From: a bacterium
Lineage (GTDB): Bacteria; Bdellovibrionota_C; UBA2361; RFPC01
DNA: 64,000 nt
Direction: 5' to 3'
NCBI GenBank assembly: GCA_030431715.1
Contig: JAUIIO010000021.1
Coordinates: forward strand, 1-64,000
The position numbers and the translations under genes were made by a program. Positions 24,243 through 32,376 of this stretch are shown here, piece after piece. Numbering within the stretch: the first letter of the stretch is position 1; every line of letters begins with the position of its first letter. The notes under the pieces were generated by a model. It made no database searches. It saw only the letters and a program-made list of their open reading frames with translations, and was not told the origin of the DNA.

Positions 24243-27200
24243 TTTTAAACCGCTTCTTATACGGGCAAGTGCCGGGACGGGGAAAACGTTTCAGCTATCA
24301 AATCGTTACATTGCCCTCCTTGCTGCAGGAGCCCCGGCTGAGGAGATCCTTGCCACAACATTTACCCGTAAAGCAGCTCACGAGATCATGGAGCGGATCT
24401 TTAAACGGCTTGCGGAGGCGGCTGATTCAGAGAAGGCTGCTAGTGAGCTCGCTGAGCATATTCAGAACAGCTCTTTTACTTCAGAGAGAGCCAAAGAGAT
24501 TCTCTTTGAGCTTGTTCGCAGTCAACACCGTCTGAGGATCTCAACGCTTGATAGCTTTTTTATCGGCCTTACACGTGCGTTTGCCTTTGAGGTAGGCCTT
24601 GATAAGAACTGGCGTGTACTGGATGAGCCTAAGAGTGAAGAGCTTAGAGTGAAGAGCATTCAGTACCTCTGCGAGAATCTGGCCTCAGATGAGGTTCTTC
24701 AGCTTTTAAGACTCATCTCTAAGCGCGGGGTAAAGCGAGCCGTTCACCGAAGCATTTCACAGATAGTTGAGGATCTCTATGAACTCTACCGGGAGAGTAG
24801 AGCTGAGAACTGGAGCTGGCTTAAGCCCCCTTCCCCGCCAGAAAAAGGCGTTAAAGAAACAATAGATCGGCTCCTTATAGAGATAGAAATTCCAAAAACA
24901 AAAAAAGGTGATCCTGATAAACGGTGGCTAAAAGCACTCACACAGACACAAGAACTCTACAGAGCAAAGGAGTGGGAAGCTCTCCTTGCAAAAGGCCTCT
25001 GTAACGCTGTCCTTACCGAAAAAAATAAGTACTACAACACTGAGATGAGTAGTGAGTTTCTTACGCTCTGTGACTCAATGATTCAGTGCGCAGCCTATGA
25101 GCTCCTTACCTTTTTACGGAATCAATCCCTTGCTCTTTATCATATTCTCACCCTTTACCACGGCGCTTTTGAAGAGCACCAGAAAGCAAGTGGGGGCCTG
25201 CGCTTTTCTGATGTGAAGTACATCCTTAAGAACGCTGCATTTTCTGGCGCACTTGAAGAGGTCTTTTACCGCCTAGATTCTCGAATCTCTCACCTCCTTC
25301 TTGATGAGTTTCAAGACACCTCACTTGAAGAATGGACCATCCTTGAGCCGTATGTCGCCGAGATCCTTTCAAAGGCTGAGCATGATTATACCTTTTTCTG
25401 TGTTGGGGACGTGAAGCAGTCGATATACGGATGGCGTGGTGGCGTTGCTGAGATCTTTGATACCTTAACTACTTCCTGGGAGAATCTTGAACCTCGCTCA
25501 ATGGACGTAAGTTATCGTTCTTCGCCTGAAGTTATCGATACGGTGAACAAAATATTTACAAGTATCATCTCTTCTTCAGATCTTCCCATGACGCTCAAAG
25601 AGAAGTGGGAGCACTACTTTAATGTGCATCAGACAGCTAACACCAACTTACGTGGTTATGTTGCGGTTGAAGAGATTGAAGAGTTTGTTGATGAGGAAGG
25701 CAATCCCTCGAGTTATCTCAGAACCGTTAAAAAGATTAAGGAGATCTATCTTCAAAATAAGGAGATAAGTATCGGTGTTCTCGTTAGAAGAAACGCTGAT
25801 ATCTCAAGGCTTATCTATCTTCTTTGTAGAGAAGAGATCCCAGCAAGTGAAGAGGGTGGTAATCCGCTTACTGATTCGCAAGCGGTTATCGTTCTTCTTA
25901 ATCTCCTGCGTGTTCTTGAGCATCCGGGCGACACCATTGCGTACTATCAGGTAGCACACTCACGGCTTGCAGATGTGTGTGGGTTAAATGCACCACCGGG
26001 AGAAAGGGAGATGCTTATCCAGGTTGATAAGCTACGCGCTGAGCTCTTTGAGCATGGGTATGGTCCGTTTTTAAGAGCGCAAACAAACGGACTCTTAGAA
26101 ACGCTTCCGGCGCGTGATAGGCGGCGAGTCCTGCAGCTTATTGAGCTTGGATTTGGGTATGATGAATCTGGTGGCGACCGAATATCTGGATTTTTAAAGT
26201 ATGTTCAGAGAACAAAGGTTGAAGATCCGGAATCAAAAAATATCCGTGTAATGACAGTACACAAGTCAAAGGGGCTTGAATTTGATGTTGTTTTCTTGCC
26301 AGGTCTTAATAGAAGTATTAAACCCCTTACGCAAGCAGTACTGGTAGAGCGAAGTAGCCCGGTAGCACCACCTGAAAAAATTACCCCTTATCCGAGTGAA
26401 GTTGTAAGGCTTTTACAAAAAGATCTTGAAAGGATGAAAGAAAAAGATGTTCTTCAAAACTTTCAGGAAGAGCTCTGTGTGCTTTATGTAGCTCTTACAA
26501 GAGCAAAGAAAGCGCTCTATATGTATGTGCCAGACAGTAACTCCCTTAAGTCACCTTCTCCCGCGTCTCTTATTCGAGAGGCTCTTGCTCCGCAGAGCGA
26601 GGGAGGGGGCAGGATCCTCTATGAGCTGGGAAATGAGGCTGAGGCTTTGGAGAATAAAGCAGACAGTGAGCAGGAAGCTCCAAACAAGAAGCTGGTACTA
26701 CCTGCTCATATTAAGGTCCTTACAACTGAGCAGAGAAATAGAATGCTCTCAAGAAAGACTCCTTCAAAGCTAGAAGGCGGTGGTGCTGTCATATTAAAAG
26801 ACCTTTTTCAAGAAAAGCGAAGTGCTGCTGCTGAAAGAGGTACGGTTATTCATTATCTCTTTGAACAGATTGACTGGTTAGGAGAAGAACCGCCTGAGAA
26901 AGAAGCCTTAAGTGAGCAGCTACGAGAGAGTAACCTTGTAAGTAGAGAAAATGTAGATAAATATATAGATCAGTTTTTAGAGATGACTCGCAAGCCGAAT
27001 GTAAGCGATCTTCTTAAGAGGGAGCGGTACAACGCGGCGGCAGATTCAGTGCAGGTACGCCAAGAGTTTCCATTTCTCTACCGGGATGTTGACTCGCTTG
27101 TTAAGGGGATAATCGATCGCTTTGTATACACCAAAGACGGTGATAGTATAACGCAAGCCGAGGTAATTGATTTTAAGACTGATACCGTGAAAGATTTCTC

Positions 27201-27336
27201 AGAGAGCGTAGAGTTTTATCGCCCGCAACTTGAAACATACCGGGAAGCGATCTCTCGTTCAGTAAGAATTGATCCGGCAAGCATTCGGCTCACTCTTGCC
27301 TTTGTAACTCATGATAAGATTATTGAGGTCAATTAA
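24235..27336 (+). CDS. addA: AddA-like UvrD-family helicase-nuclease
   Basis: An SF1A helicase fused to a RecB-type nuclease, ~1033 residues. I place the start at GTG 24235, overlapping the AddB-like stop by eight bases. Motif I is ASAGTGKT (residues 11-18), then TFTRKAAHEIMERI, motif II LLLDEFQDTS (~355), motif III GDVKQSIYGWRGG, motif IV SYRSSPEVID, motif V VMTVHKSKGLEFDVVFLPG and motif VI YVALTRAKKALYMY. The nuclease has RGTVIHYLFEQIDW and EVIDFKTDT (D-FK). With the preceding gene it should form a helicase-nuclease that resects DNA ends and degrades linear DNA. Confidence 0.93.
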   Translation: MSDFKPLLIRASAGTGKTFQLSNRYIALLAAGAPAEEILATTFTRKAAHEIMERIFKRLAEAADSEKAASELAEHIQNSSFTSERAKEILFELVRSQHRLRISTLDSFFIGLTRAFAFEVGLDKNWRVLDEPKSEELRVKSIQYLCENLASDEVLQLLRLISKRGVKRAVHRSISQIVEDLYELYRESRAENWSWLKPPSPPEKGVKETIDRLLIEIEIPKTKKGDPDKRWLKALTQTQELYRAKEWEALLAKGLCNAVLTEKNKYYNTEMSSEFLTLCDSMIQCAAYELLTFLRNQSLALYHILTLYHGAFEEHQKASGGLRFSDVKYILKNAAFSGALEEVFYRLDSRISHLLLDEFQDTSLEEWTILEPYVAEILSKAEHDYTFFCVGDVKQSIYGWRGGVAEIFDTLTTSWENLEPRSMDVSYRSSPEVIDTVNKIFTSIISSSDLPMTLKEKWEHYFNVHQTANTNLRGYVAVEEIEEFVDEEGNPSSYLRTVKKIKEIYLQNKEISIGVLVRRNADISRLIYLLCREEIPASEEGGNPLTDSQAVIVLLNLLRVLEHPGDTIAYYQVAHSRLADVCGLNAPPGEREMLIQVDKLRAELFEHGYGPFLRAQTNGLLETLPARDRRRVLQLIELGFGYDESGGDRISGFLKYVQRTKVEDPESKNIRVMTVHKSKGLEFDVVFLPGLNRSIKPLTQAVLVERSSPVAPPEKITPYPSEVVRLLQKDLERMKEKDVLQNFQEELCVLYVALTRAKKALYMYVPDSNSLKSPSPASLIREALAPQSEGGGRILYELGNEAEALENKADSEQEAPNKKLVLPAHIKVLTTEQRNRMLSRKTPSKLEGGGAVILKDLFQEKRSAAAERGTVIHYLFEQIDWLGEEPPEKEALSEQLRESNLVSRENVDKYIDQFLEMTRKPNVSDLLKRERYNAAADSVQVRQEFPFLYRDVDSLVKGIIDRFVYTKDGDSITQAEVIDFKTDTVKDFSESVEFYRPQLETYREAISRSVRIDPASIRLTLAFVTHDKIIEVN

Positions 27337-27346
27337 GGACACCACT

Positions 27347-27553
27347 ATGCAAATTCCAGCAGATAAACTAAGCGCTGATGTCTTAAAAGCAATAATAGAA
27401 GAGTATGTTTTACACGAAGGAACTGATTACGGGCACGAGGAATTCACGCTTGAGCAGAAAGTAGAGATGGTAAAGGGACAGCTTCAGAGTGGAAAGGCCG
27501 TTATCATGTTTGATCCTGAGGAGGAGACGCTCTTCATCAGGCCAGCTGGTTAA
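27347..27553 (+). CDS. YheU family (UPF0270) protein
   Basis: A 68-residue protein from ATG 27347, chosen over an upstream in-frame ATG because AAGGAC lies just before it and because MQIPADKLSADVLKAIIEEYVLHEGTDYG aligns with the E. coli YheU start. EFTLEQKVEMVKGQLQSGKAVIMFD completes the family pattern. The function of YheU is not known. It follows the AddA-like gene by ten bases and is probably in the same operon. Confidence 0.85.
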   Translation: MQIPADKLSADVLKAIIEEYVLHEGTDYGHEEFTLEQKVEMVKGQLQSGKAVIMFDPEEETLFIRPAG

Positions 27554-27661
27554 ACGAGAGAGTTTGCCCGTATGCTTGAAAAATCACTAATGAGTACTTA
27601 TATATAAGTAGCAAGTTTCTACCGAGTAGAATAAAGTTACGTAATTTCAAGAGGTTAAAAA

Positions 27662-27985
27662 ATGCCAACCTACACATATGAGCGCGAAGACGGGTCTCGT
27701 TTTGATATTGTTCAGAAAATTACTGAAGAGCCCCTTGAGGCATGTCCTGAAACCGGACAAAAGGTAAAGCGCGTTATTACCGGTGGTAACTTCATTCTCA
27801 AAGGTGGCGGTTGGTATAAAGACGGCTATTCTGGCAGTGGTAGCGGATCGAGCACAAGCTCTTCATCACCTTCTCCCGCCAGTGACTCATCATCCAGCAG
27901 TTCATCAGAAACAAAATCAGCAGCGTCTTGTACTGGCAGTCCGGCAAGTTGTGGATGTTCTTCTGGCGGAAGCGAATCTAAATAA
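27662..27985 (+). CDS. FmdB-like protein with degenerate zinc ribbon and Ser-rich tail
   Basis: A 107-residue protein. MPTYTYEREDGSRFDIVQKITEEPLEACPETGQKVKRVITGGNFILKGGGWYKDGY follows the FmdB/zinc-ribbon pattern (MPTYEY...CP.CG..VRR..SGG..F.LKG.GWY). The ribbon's first CxxC is replaced by REDG and the second is reduced to C-PET-G, so metal binding through the usual four Cys is not possible. A long Ser/Gly linker follows, then SCTGSPASCGCSSGG, where three Cys cluster and might bind a metal instead. GAGGTTAAAAA precedes the ATG. Function is unknown. Confidence 0.8.
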   Translation: MPTYTYEREDGSRFDIVQKITEEPLEACPETGQKVKRVITGGNFILKGGGWYKDGYSGSGSGSSTSSSSPSPASDSSSSSSSETKSAASCTGSPASCGCSSGGSESK

Positions 27986-28039
27986 TCGTAATAATAAGAT
28001 TGCTCTCGTTTTTCTCATTATTCTTTAAGAAGCAGGAAT

Positions 28040-28702
28040 GTGCACGAGCTAATAAAAGATCATATATTTAAAACGCTCACGCTGGTACTTGTTGCGTCAG
28101 TCAGCCTTATTTACGTTAAGGGCCTTATCGATGATTCTAAAAGCTCAGCAAGAGAATCAAAAAACGAGAATCTTAAAAATAAGATAGAAGAAGAGCGAGT
28201 CGAGGAGTGTGTCCCTAACTTTTATCTGTTTCTGCAGCATCAGGCGACAAATTGGGAGGGGAACCCTTCAAATTTCAGGTATCTTATGGACTATCTCACG
28301 GCCAATGGAATATTACGTGCAAGGTCCTTTCAGAATGCAACCTCTCCCTCTGGTATTGTCAGCGAGTATGAAGTTGTAAGTAATATGATAGACATTGAGG
28401 AGAGGAGTTGTCAAAAACCCTCGACAAAAGCAGTTGTATGCTATGCCATGCGAAAGCCAGTTCGCATACTTCATGTAAATCGTAATGTTCAAAACGCTCA
28501 TTGGGACCAGCTCGTCGTGCACTATGAGTATACCTTAGATCACTATCATCTTTGGGCAGAGGATGATCTTATCCGAAACAATCTTCCCCTCATCCAGCCG
28601 ACTGAACTTAAAACAGCGATTGCGTTTTTTCATTTAAATAAGAAGAGTGGAGAAATGAAGCTTGTGGATAGGTGTAATTCAAATTCGCTGGTGCCAAAGT
28701 AA
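28040..28702 (+). CDS. Hypothetical membrane-anchored protein, 220 aa
   Basis: Starts at GTG 28040 with a ribosome-site-like AGCAGGAA upstream. An N-terminal membrane segment, FKTLTLVLVASVSLIYVKGLI, is followed by a charged coil and then ~165 residues likely in the periplasm. The domain has Cys pairs (EECVPNF; RSCQKP; VVCYAM; DRCNS) that could form disulphides. Composition and length suggest a real gene; no family recognised. It is followed by convergent genes. Confidence 0.6.
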   Translation: MHELIKDHIFKTLTLVLVASVSLIYVKGLIDDSKSSARESKNENLKNKIEEERVEECVPNFYLFLQHQATNWEGNPSNFRYLMDYLTANGILRARSFQNATSPSGIVSEYEVVSNMIDIEERSCQKPSTKAVVCYAMRKPVRILHVNRNVQNAHWDQLVVHYEYTLDHYHLWAEDDLIRNNLPLIQPTELKTAIAFFHLNKKSGEMKLVDRCNSNSLVPK

Positions 28703-28722
28703 AGAGCCTTTATGTGCAACTT

Positions 28723-29562
28723 CTATTGCACAAGTTTACGTATTGAATCTCCAATGACAATTCTTCTTTTCTTCTCACCTGAAGCCATTTTCTCGTCAGT
28801 TGTAGTAACCTTTCTCGTGTAGAGCTCAACGATAGCTTCTTCCTCGGAAGTCCAGCCTTTTACCTTGCCAAATACCCAGCAATCTTTATTTAAAATTGCG
28901 GTTATCTGATTTGCAGCTACCTGATTACGAGAGCTACTTAGATCAATACCACTCATTTGCATAGTCACTTCCGTAGGAGGAAGAATAGTGCCCTGTAAGG
29001 AATTATACCCCTGTGGCCGTGTCTCCAAATTTTCATTTAATGTAGGAGTTGGATTATGAATTCGTATCCTATTTGCGGGTTGTTCAAGTTGCGCACAAAA
29101 GTAGAGGTGGCACCTAGCTGATTGGCTAAATAGTACATCATGTTCAAAGAGAGGGAGAATTTCAGCAAACGCTGCAAATAGGAGCATTTGTGCTAGCGCA
29201 AATGGAAGAAGAAGGAAGTCAAGTATTACACGTGAGCGCCTTTCCCCATTCCACACATCGAGACAGAACCACCATACTGCGCCGGCAAAGAGTATGATCG
29301 AGATGTAAAAGATCTGTGGGGCTAGGATCTCAATAAGAGAGGTGGTTTGGCACCAGTTAATCAAATCGAAGAAAATTTTGGAGTGACAAAAGTCATCACA
29401 GGCGAATCTATTTAAATTCAGATCGGAAAACTGCTCACAACGTTTTAAGCACTCTGGATAAAATGCACGAGTAAGGAATCGGACGGCAATCATCGATAAG
29501 AAAATCAGCAAAAATCCAATAAGTGGAGTAATCAGTAAGATTCTCTTAATCAGTGATATCAT
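28723..29562 (-). CDS. Hypothetical protein with three membrane segments, 279 aa
   Basis: Three membrane segments are visible: LLITPLIGFLLIFLSMIAVRFL (residues ~8-30), IFYISIILFAGAVWWFCLDV (~85-105) and LLLPFALAQMLLFAAFAEIL (~115-137). The remaining ~140 residues are soluble with several Cys between the first two segments (CLKRCEQFSDLNLNRFACDDFC), which may be disulphide-bonded outside the cell membrane. The C-terminal third (NKDCWVFGKVKGWTSEEEAIVELYTRK) looks like a small beta domain. No family recognised. It is convergent with the gene at 28040. Confidence 0.6.
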   Translation of the reverse strand: MISLIKRILLITPLIGFLLIFLSMIAVRFLTRAFYPECLKRCEQFSDLNLNRFACDDFCHSKIFFDLINWCQTTSLIEILAPQIFYISIILFAGAVWWFCLDVWNGERRSRVILDFLLLPFALAQMLLFAAFAEILPLFEHDVLFSQSARCHLYFCAQLEQPANRIRIHNPTPTLNENLETRPQGYNSLQGTILPPTEVTMQMSGIDLSSSRNQVAANQITAILNKDCWVFGKVKGWTSEEEAIVELYTRKVTTTDEKMASGEKKRRIVIGDSIRKLVQ

Positions 29563-29776
29563 AGCCTAGACAGTCTCTCTGCTTATTAATAGTTAAATCG
29601 TATTCCGATAAACTCAAGGATAAAAGGGTACTTTCTTCGATTTGATTCGCAAGCATGCTATATCCACTCGCGACGCTCAGTATCTTGCAATAGTAATCCA
29701 GCAAGTTGCGGATGCTCTGGTGGGGGAGACGCGAAATAGGGATGTAATTACCATTAGCACCGAGATGTCCACCAAT

Positions 29777-30442
29777 CTAATTAACTCTGTCAGGTGCAAG
29801 TAAGCCAGTCATCTTACCGTGGATGCCTTCTAAGTGGCCAAGCCATTTTTGTCGATCTAGAAAGTCTTGTTCGCAACTCCTGTGTATACCTATAACCAAT
29901 GCTTGAACTTCATCATATAGCTCGCAAATTGGATATCCTGAAGTATAAACAACACGTCGTAATCGACGAGAGCGTAATAATGTCGCTAGCTGATGAGGAT
30001 GGAAGCAGGATAGGTTTACTTCGCTCTTGCATTTTGTGAAGAAGGTGATGTTAGCACCACGGACATCAATATAGGTGATTGATGAATAGCAAAGGTCATA
30101 ACGAACCCAGTTTGTTGGATGTCTTTCAATGTCGACTTGAGTGAACAATGTCAGTGAATCACCACCCTTTAAAGGATAAAGATCGAGGAACCCATGATGA
30201 ATGTCATCAACCGGTGAAGGTACATCCTCAATATCCTCTTCTTTCCACGGAGATTCAATATAACGCTTACTGATAAAACATTTGGAGTTTTCTTGATTCT
30301 TCATATCGCTGGTTATAACACAAAATGTTTTCCTAAAATAATAAACAAACTTGCATACTAGTAAAAGGGGGGTGTGGAAGGGCTCTCTAGCTTTGAAGTA
30401 CTTCAAATCAAGAGTAGTGACCTGTCCTTCGCTCATTTCCAT
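29777..30442 (-). CDS. Hypothetical protein downstream of Mrr-like nuclease
   Basis: The longest frame begins at 30499, but I prefer the ATG ending at 30442 (MEMSEGQVTTLDLK), which reduces overlap with the nuclease gene to 35 bases; the one two codons later is equally possible. The protein, about 221 residues, has one hydrophobic stretch, FHTPLLLVCKFVYYF, and otherwise mixed composition with several Cys. No family recognised. Overlap with and same orientation as the membrane Mrr nuclease suggest that the two work together. Confidence 0.55.
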   Translation of the reverse strand: MEMSEGQVTTLDLKYFKAREPFHTPLLLVCKFVYYFRKTFCVITSDMKNQENSKCFISKRYIESPWKEEDIEDVPSPVDDIHHGFLDLYPLKGGDSLTLFTQVDIERHPTNWVRYDLCYSSITYIDVRGANITFFTKCKSEVNLSCFHPHQLATLLRSRRLRRVVYTSGYPICELYDEVQALVIGIHRSCEQDFLDRQKWLGHLEGIHGKMTGLLAPDRVN

Positions 30443-31364
30443 ATGGATAGGTGCTCTGGCATTGCCGGCGAGGACAAGCCCAGAATAAGAGTCCGGCAAA
30501 GCGGCCCTTCTTTGCTCGCCGGGTAATCATAGTGGCATTACATTTTGGACAGGTGGGGTTACGGGCGTTAAGGATGAGTAGCGTCTCATCATTAAGCAGT
30601 TCTCTATTATTTTCAATGAGCGTGTGTATGTATGTACTATCCCAGAGTTCTATACGGTGACGTTGTGCTGTGGCTTGAGCTTCTGTAGTAAAGCCTTTAA
30701 GTGTTACGAAAATTCCTGAGTCAAATCCACCGTCTCTCATAGCTCCAATGAATGAACGCATTTGGGAAACGTTAATTTTCTGTCGATAATATTTCTTACA
30801 TTGAACAGCGATAGGACTACTTTTGAAGCGATCGACTATAAGGTCAATGCCTCCATCTGGCCCACTACCACCTATCTCAACAACTCTGCGTTGTTGGATC
30901 TGCAATAGATTTGATACGAGCTTCTCAAAAGCTAATGGTTCTATTGATGTAAGGTCATAATCTCTCGATACATCACTTGAATCTTGAGAGTGTTGAGGAA
31001 GTAAAGTGGCAATATCAATATCAGATGGGAAGCTTGGTTGCCGGTGTTGAGGGAATTCAATTTCTTCGCAGCTGTCCCCCGAATTTAAAAGTCCTAAGTG
31101 CGAAGAGAGAACATAGGCAATGCCGGCTGCAATCGCTGAGTAGATCAGATAGGTAAACCATACCAACCTGTTATTTTTAATATATTCCCTTAATGCGTAG
31201 AGTTCTTCGCTCGGAAAAGACAGATGAGCTACTAAGTCGCGAAAGAAAATAACGCCAAATAGAATGATAACGACCGAAAAAGCAATCGATGCTCTAATAC
31301 CTTGATGGTAGTAAAACCCCGGATGTACGTCTCTACGCCAGCCGGGTAGTCTCGTTCTTCTCAT
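30408..31364 (-). CDS. Membrane-anchored Mrr-type restriction endonuclease with zinc ribbon
   Basis: Three parts in 318 residues. Two N-terminal membrane segments (IAFSVVIILFGVIFF ~30; WFTYLIYSAIAAGIAYVL ~80) place the enzyme at the inner membrane. A Mrr catalytic domain (Pfam PF04471) spans ~145-265: FEKLVSNLLQ, then GGSGPDGGIDLIVDRFKSSP and IAVQCKKY provide the D...QxK active-site pattern. A C-terminal ribbon CPKCNATMITRRAKKG...FWACPRRQC resembles topoisomerase-type zinc fingers. Mrr domains cleave modified or foreign DNA. Substrate and physiological trigger are not visible. The gene overlaps the hypothetical gene downstream. Confidence 0.87.
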   Translation of the reverse strand: MRRTRLPGWRRDVHPGFYYHQGIRASIAFSVVIILFGVIFFRDLVAHLSFPSEELYALREYIKNNRLVWFTYLIYSAIAAGIAYVLSSHLGLLNSGDSCEEIEFPQHRQPSFPSDIDIATLLPQHSQDSSDVSRDYDLTSIEPLAFEKLVSNLLQIQQRRVVEIGGSGPDGGIDLIVDRFKSSPIAVQCKKYYRQKINVSQMRSFIGAMRDGGFDSGIFVTLKGFTTEAQATAQRHRIELWDSTYIHTLIENNRELLNDETLLILNARNPTCPKCNATMITRRAKKGRFAGLLFWACPRRQCQSTYPYGNERRTGHYS

Positions 31365-31522
31365 AGGGACTTATTATACGCCAATTACGTATCTTATCAA
31401 AATGAACGTAGGTATGGCATTGGAGTAAAGTAGTGAGCTTACTACAGATATAAAAAAACGAGATGTAAGGGTACCTCCGTGAGGTCGTCTATCTGTGTAG
31501 TAACCCAATGGGAGTATTACAT

Positions 31523-32254
31523 ATGAATAAAGGAGCACTAATACTTGGCGCATCTGGAGGAGTGGGAACCGCACTGTGCACAACGTTAAGGCAGTCAGGA
31601 TGGCAACTCGTGCTGGCTGGCCGTAACGAAGAATCAATTTCTCTTCTATCAGAGAAGCTTGATTCACCTTACTATATAGTTGACGCAACCGATCACAATC
31701 AGGTTCAGGACTTATGTAGATTTGCCTCAGAGCAACTTGAATCTTTTGATGGCGCAGTAAACTGTGTCGGATCGATTTTTTTGAAACCTGCGCACCTTAT
31801 TTCTGAGAGCGAATTCACGACAGTATTAGAGCAAAATCTTTACACAAGCTTCTATCTTGCAAAGGCCTCAATACCCTATATGAAACAAAGTGGTGGATCG
31901 ATCGTCATGTTCTCTACTGCGGCAGCAAAGATTGGATTGCCAAATCATGAAGCCATATCGGCAGCGAAGCTTGGTATAGAAGGTTTTGTCAGAGCCGCCG
32001 CGGCGAGTTACGCTGGAAATGGAATAAGATTGAATACTGTCAGTCCGGGACTCATTGACACCCCCCTTGCTCATAAGATCACCTCAAACGAGAAAAGTCT
32101 TGAATACTCGCTTTCAATGCACCCACTTAAAAGAATTGGTCAGCCGCAAGATGTAGCCAGTGCTGCTGCGTGGCTCTTAGAGCCTGAAAACTCGTGGATT
32201 ACAGGTCAGAGTATTGTTGTTGATGGCGGTTTGTCAGGACTAAAGACGCACTAG
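31523..32254 (+). CDS. SDR family oxidoreductase with catalytic Tyr replaced
   Basis: A 243-residue short-chain dehydrogenase. I choose ATG 31523 because GGGAG precedes it by eight bases; a start at 31508 adds MGVLH. The cofactor motif is LGASGGVGTALC, NCVG stands for the usual NNAG, and SIVMFSTAA holds the catalytic Ser. At the Tyr-x3-Lys site the sequence is NHEAISAAKLGIEGF: the Lys is present but Ile stands where Tyr is expected. The C-terminal PGLIDTPLA and ITGQSIVVDGGLSG are regular. A reductase role is uncertain because the proton-donating Tyr is missing. Confidence 0.88.
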   Translation: MNKGALILGASGGVGTALCTTLRQSGWQLVLAGRNEESISLLSEKLDSPYYIVDATDHNQVQDLCRFASEQLESFDGAVNCVGSIFLKPAHLISESEFTTVLEQNLYTSFYLAKASIPYMKQSGGSIVMFSTAAAKIGLPNHEAISAAKLGIEGFVRAAAASYAGNGIRLNTVSPGLIDTPLAHKITSNEKSLEYSLSMHPLKRIGQPQDVASAAAWLLEPENSWITGQSIVVDGGLSGLKTH

Positions 32255-32376
32255 TGTTATAAGAAAAGTTGTGACAATCACTCACTTTTTATATTTTCCC
32301 TATTGATAGAGTAGTTGTTCCTTCTATAGATTATAGAGTCTGTAGTCGTTAGGTTCTCTCATTTTCGTTTTTTTGG

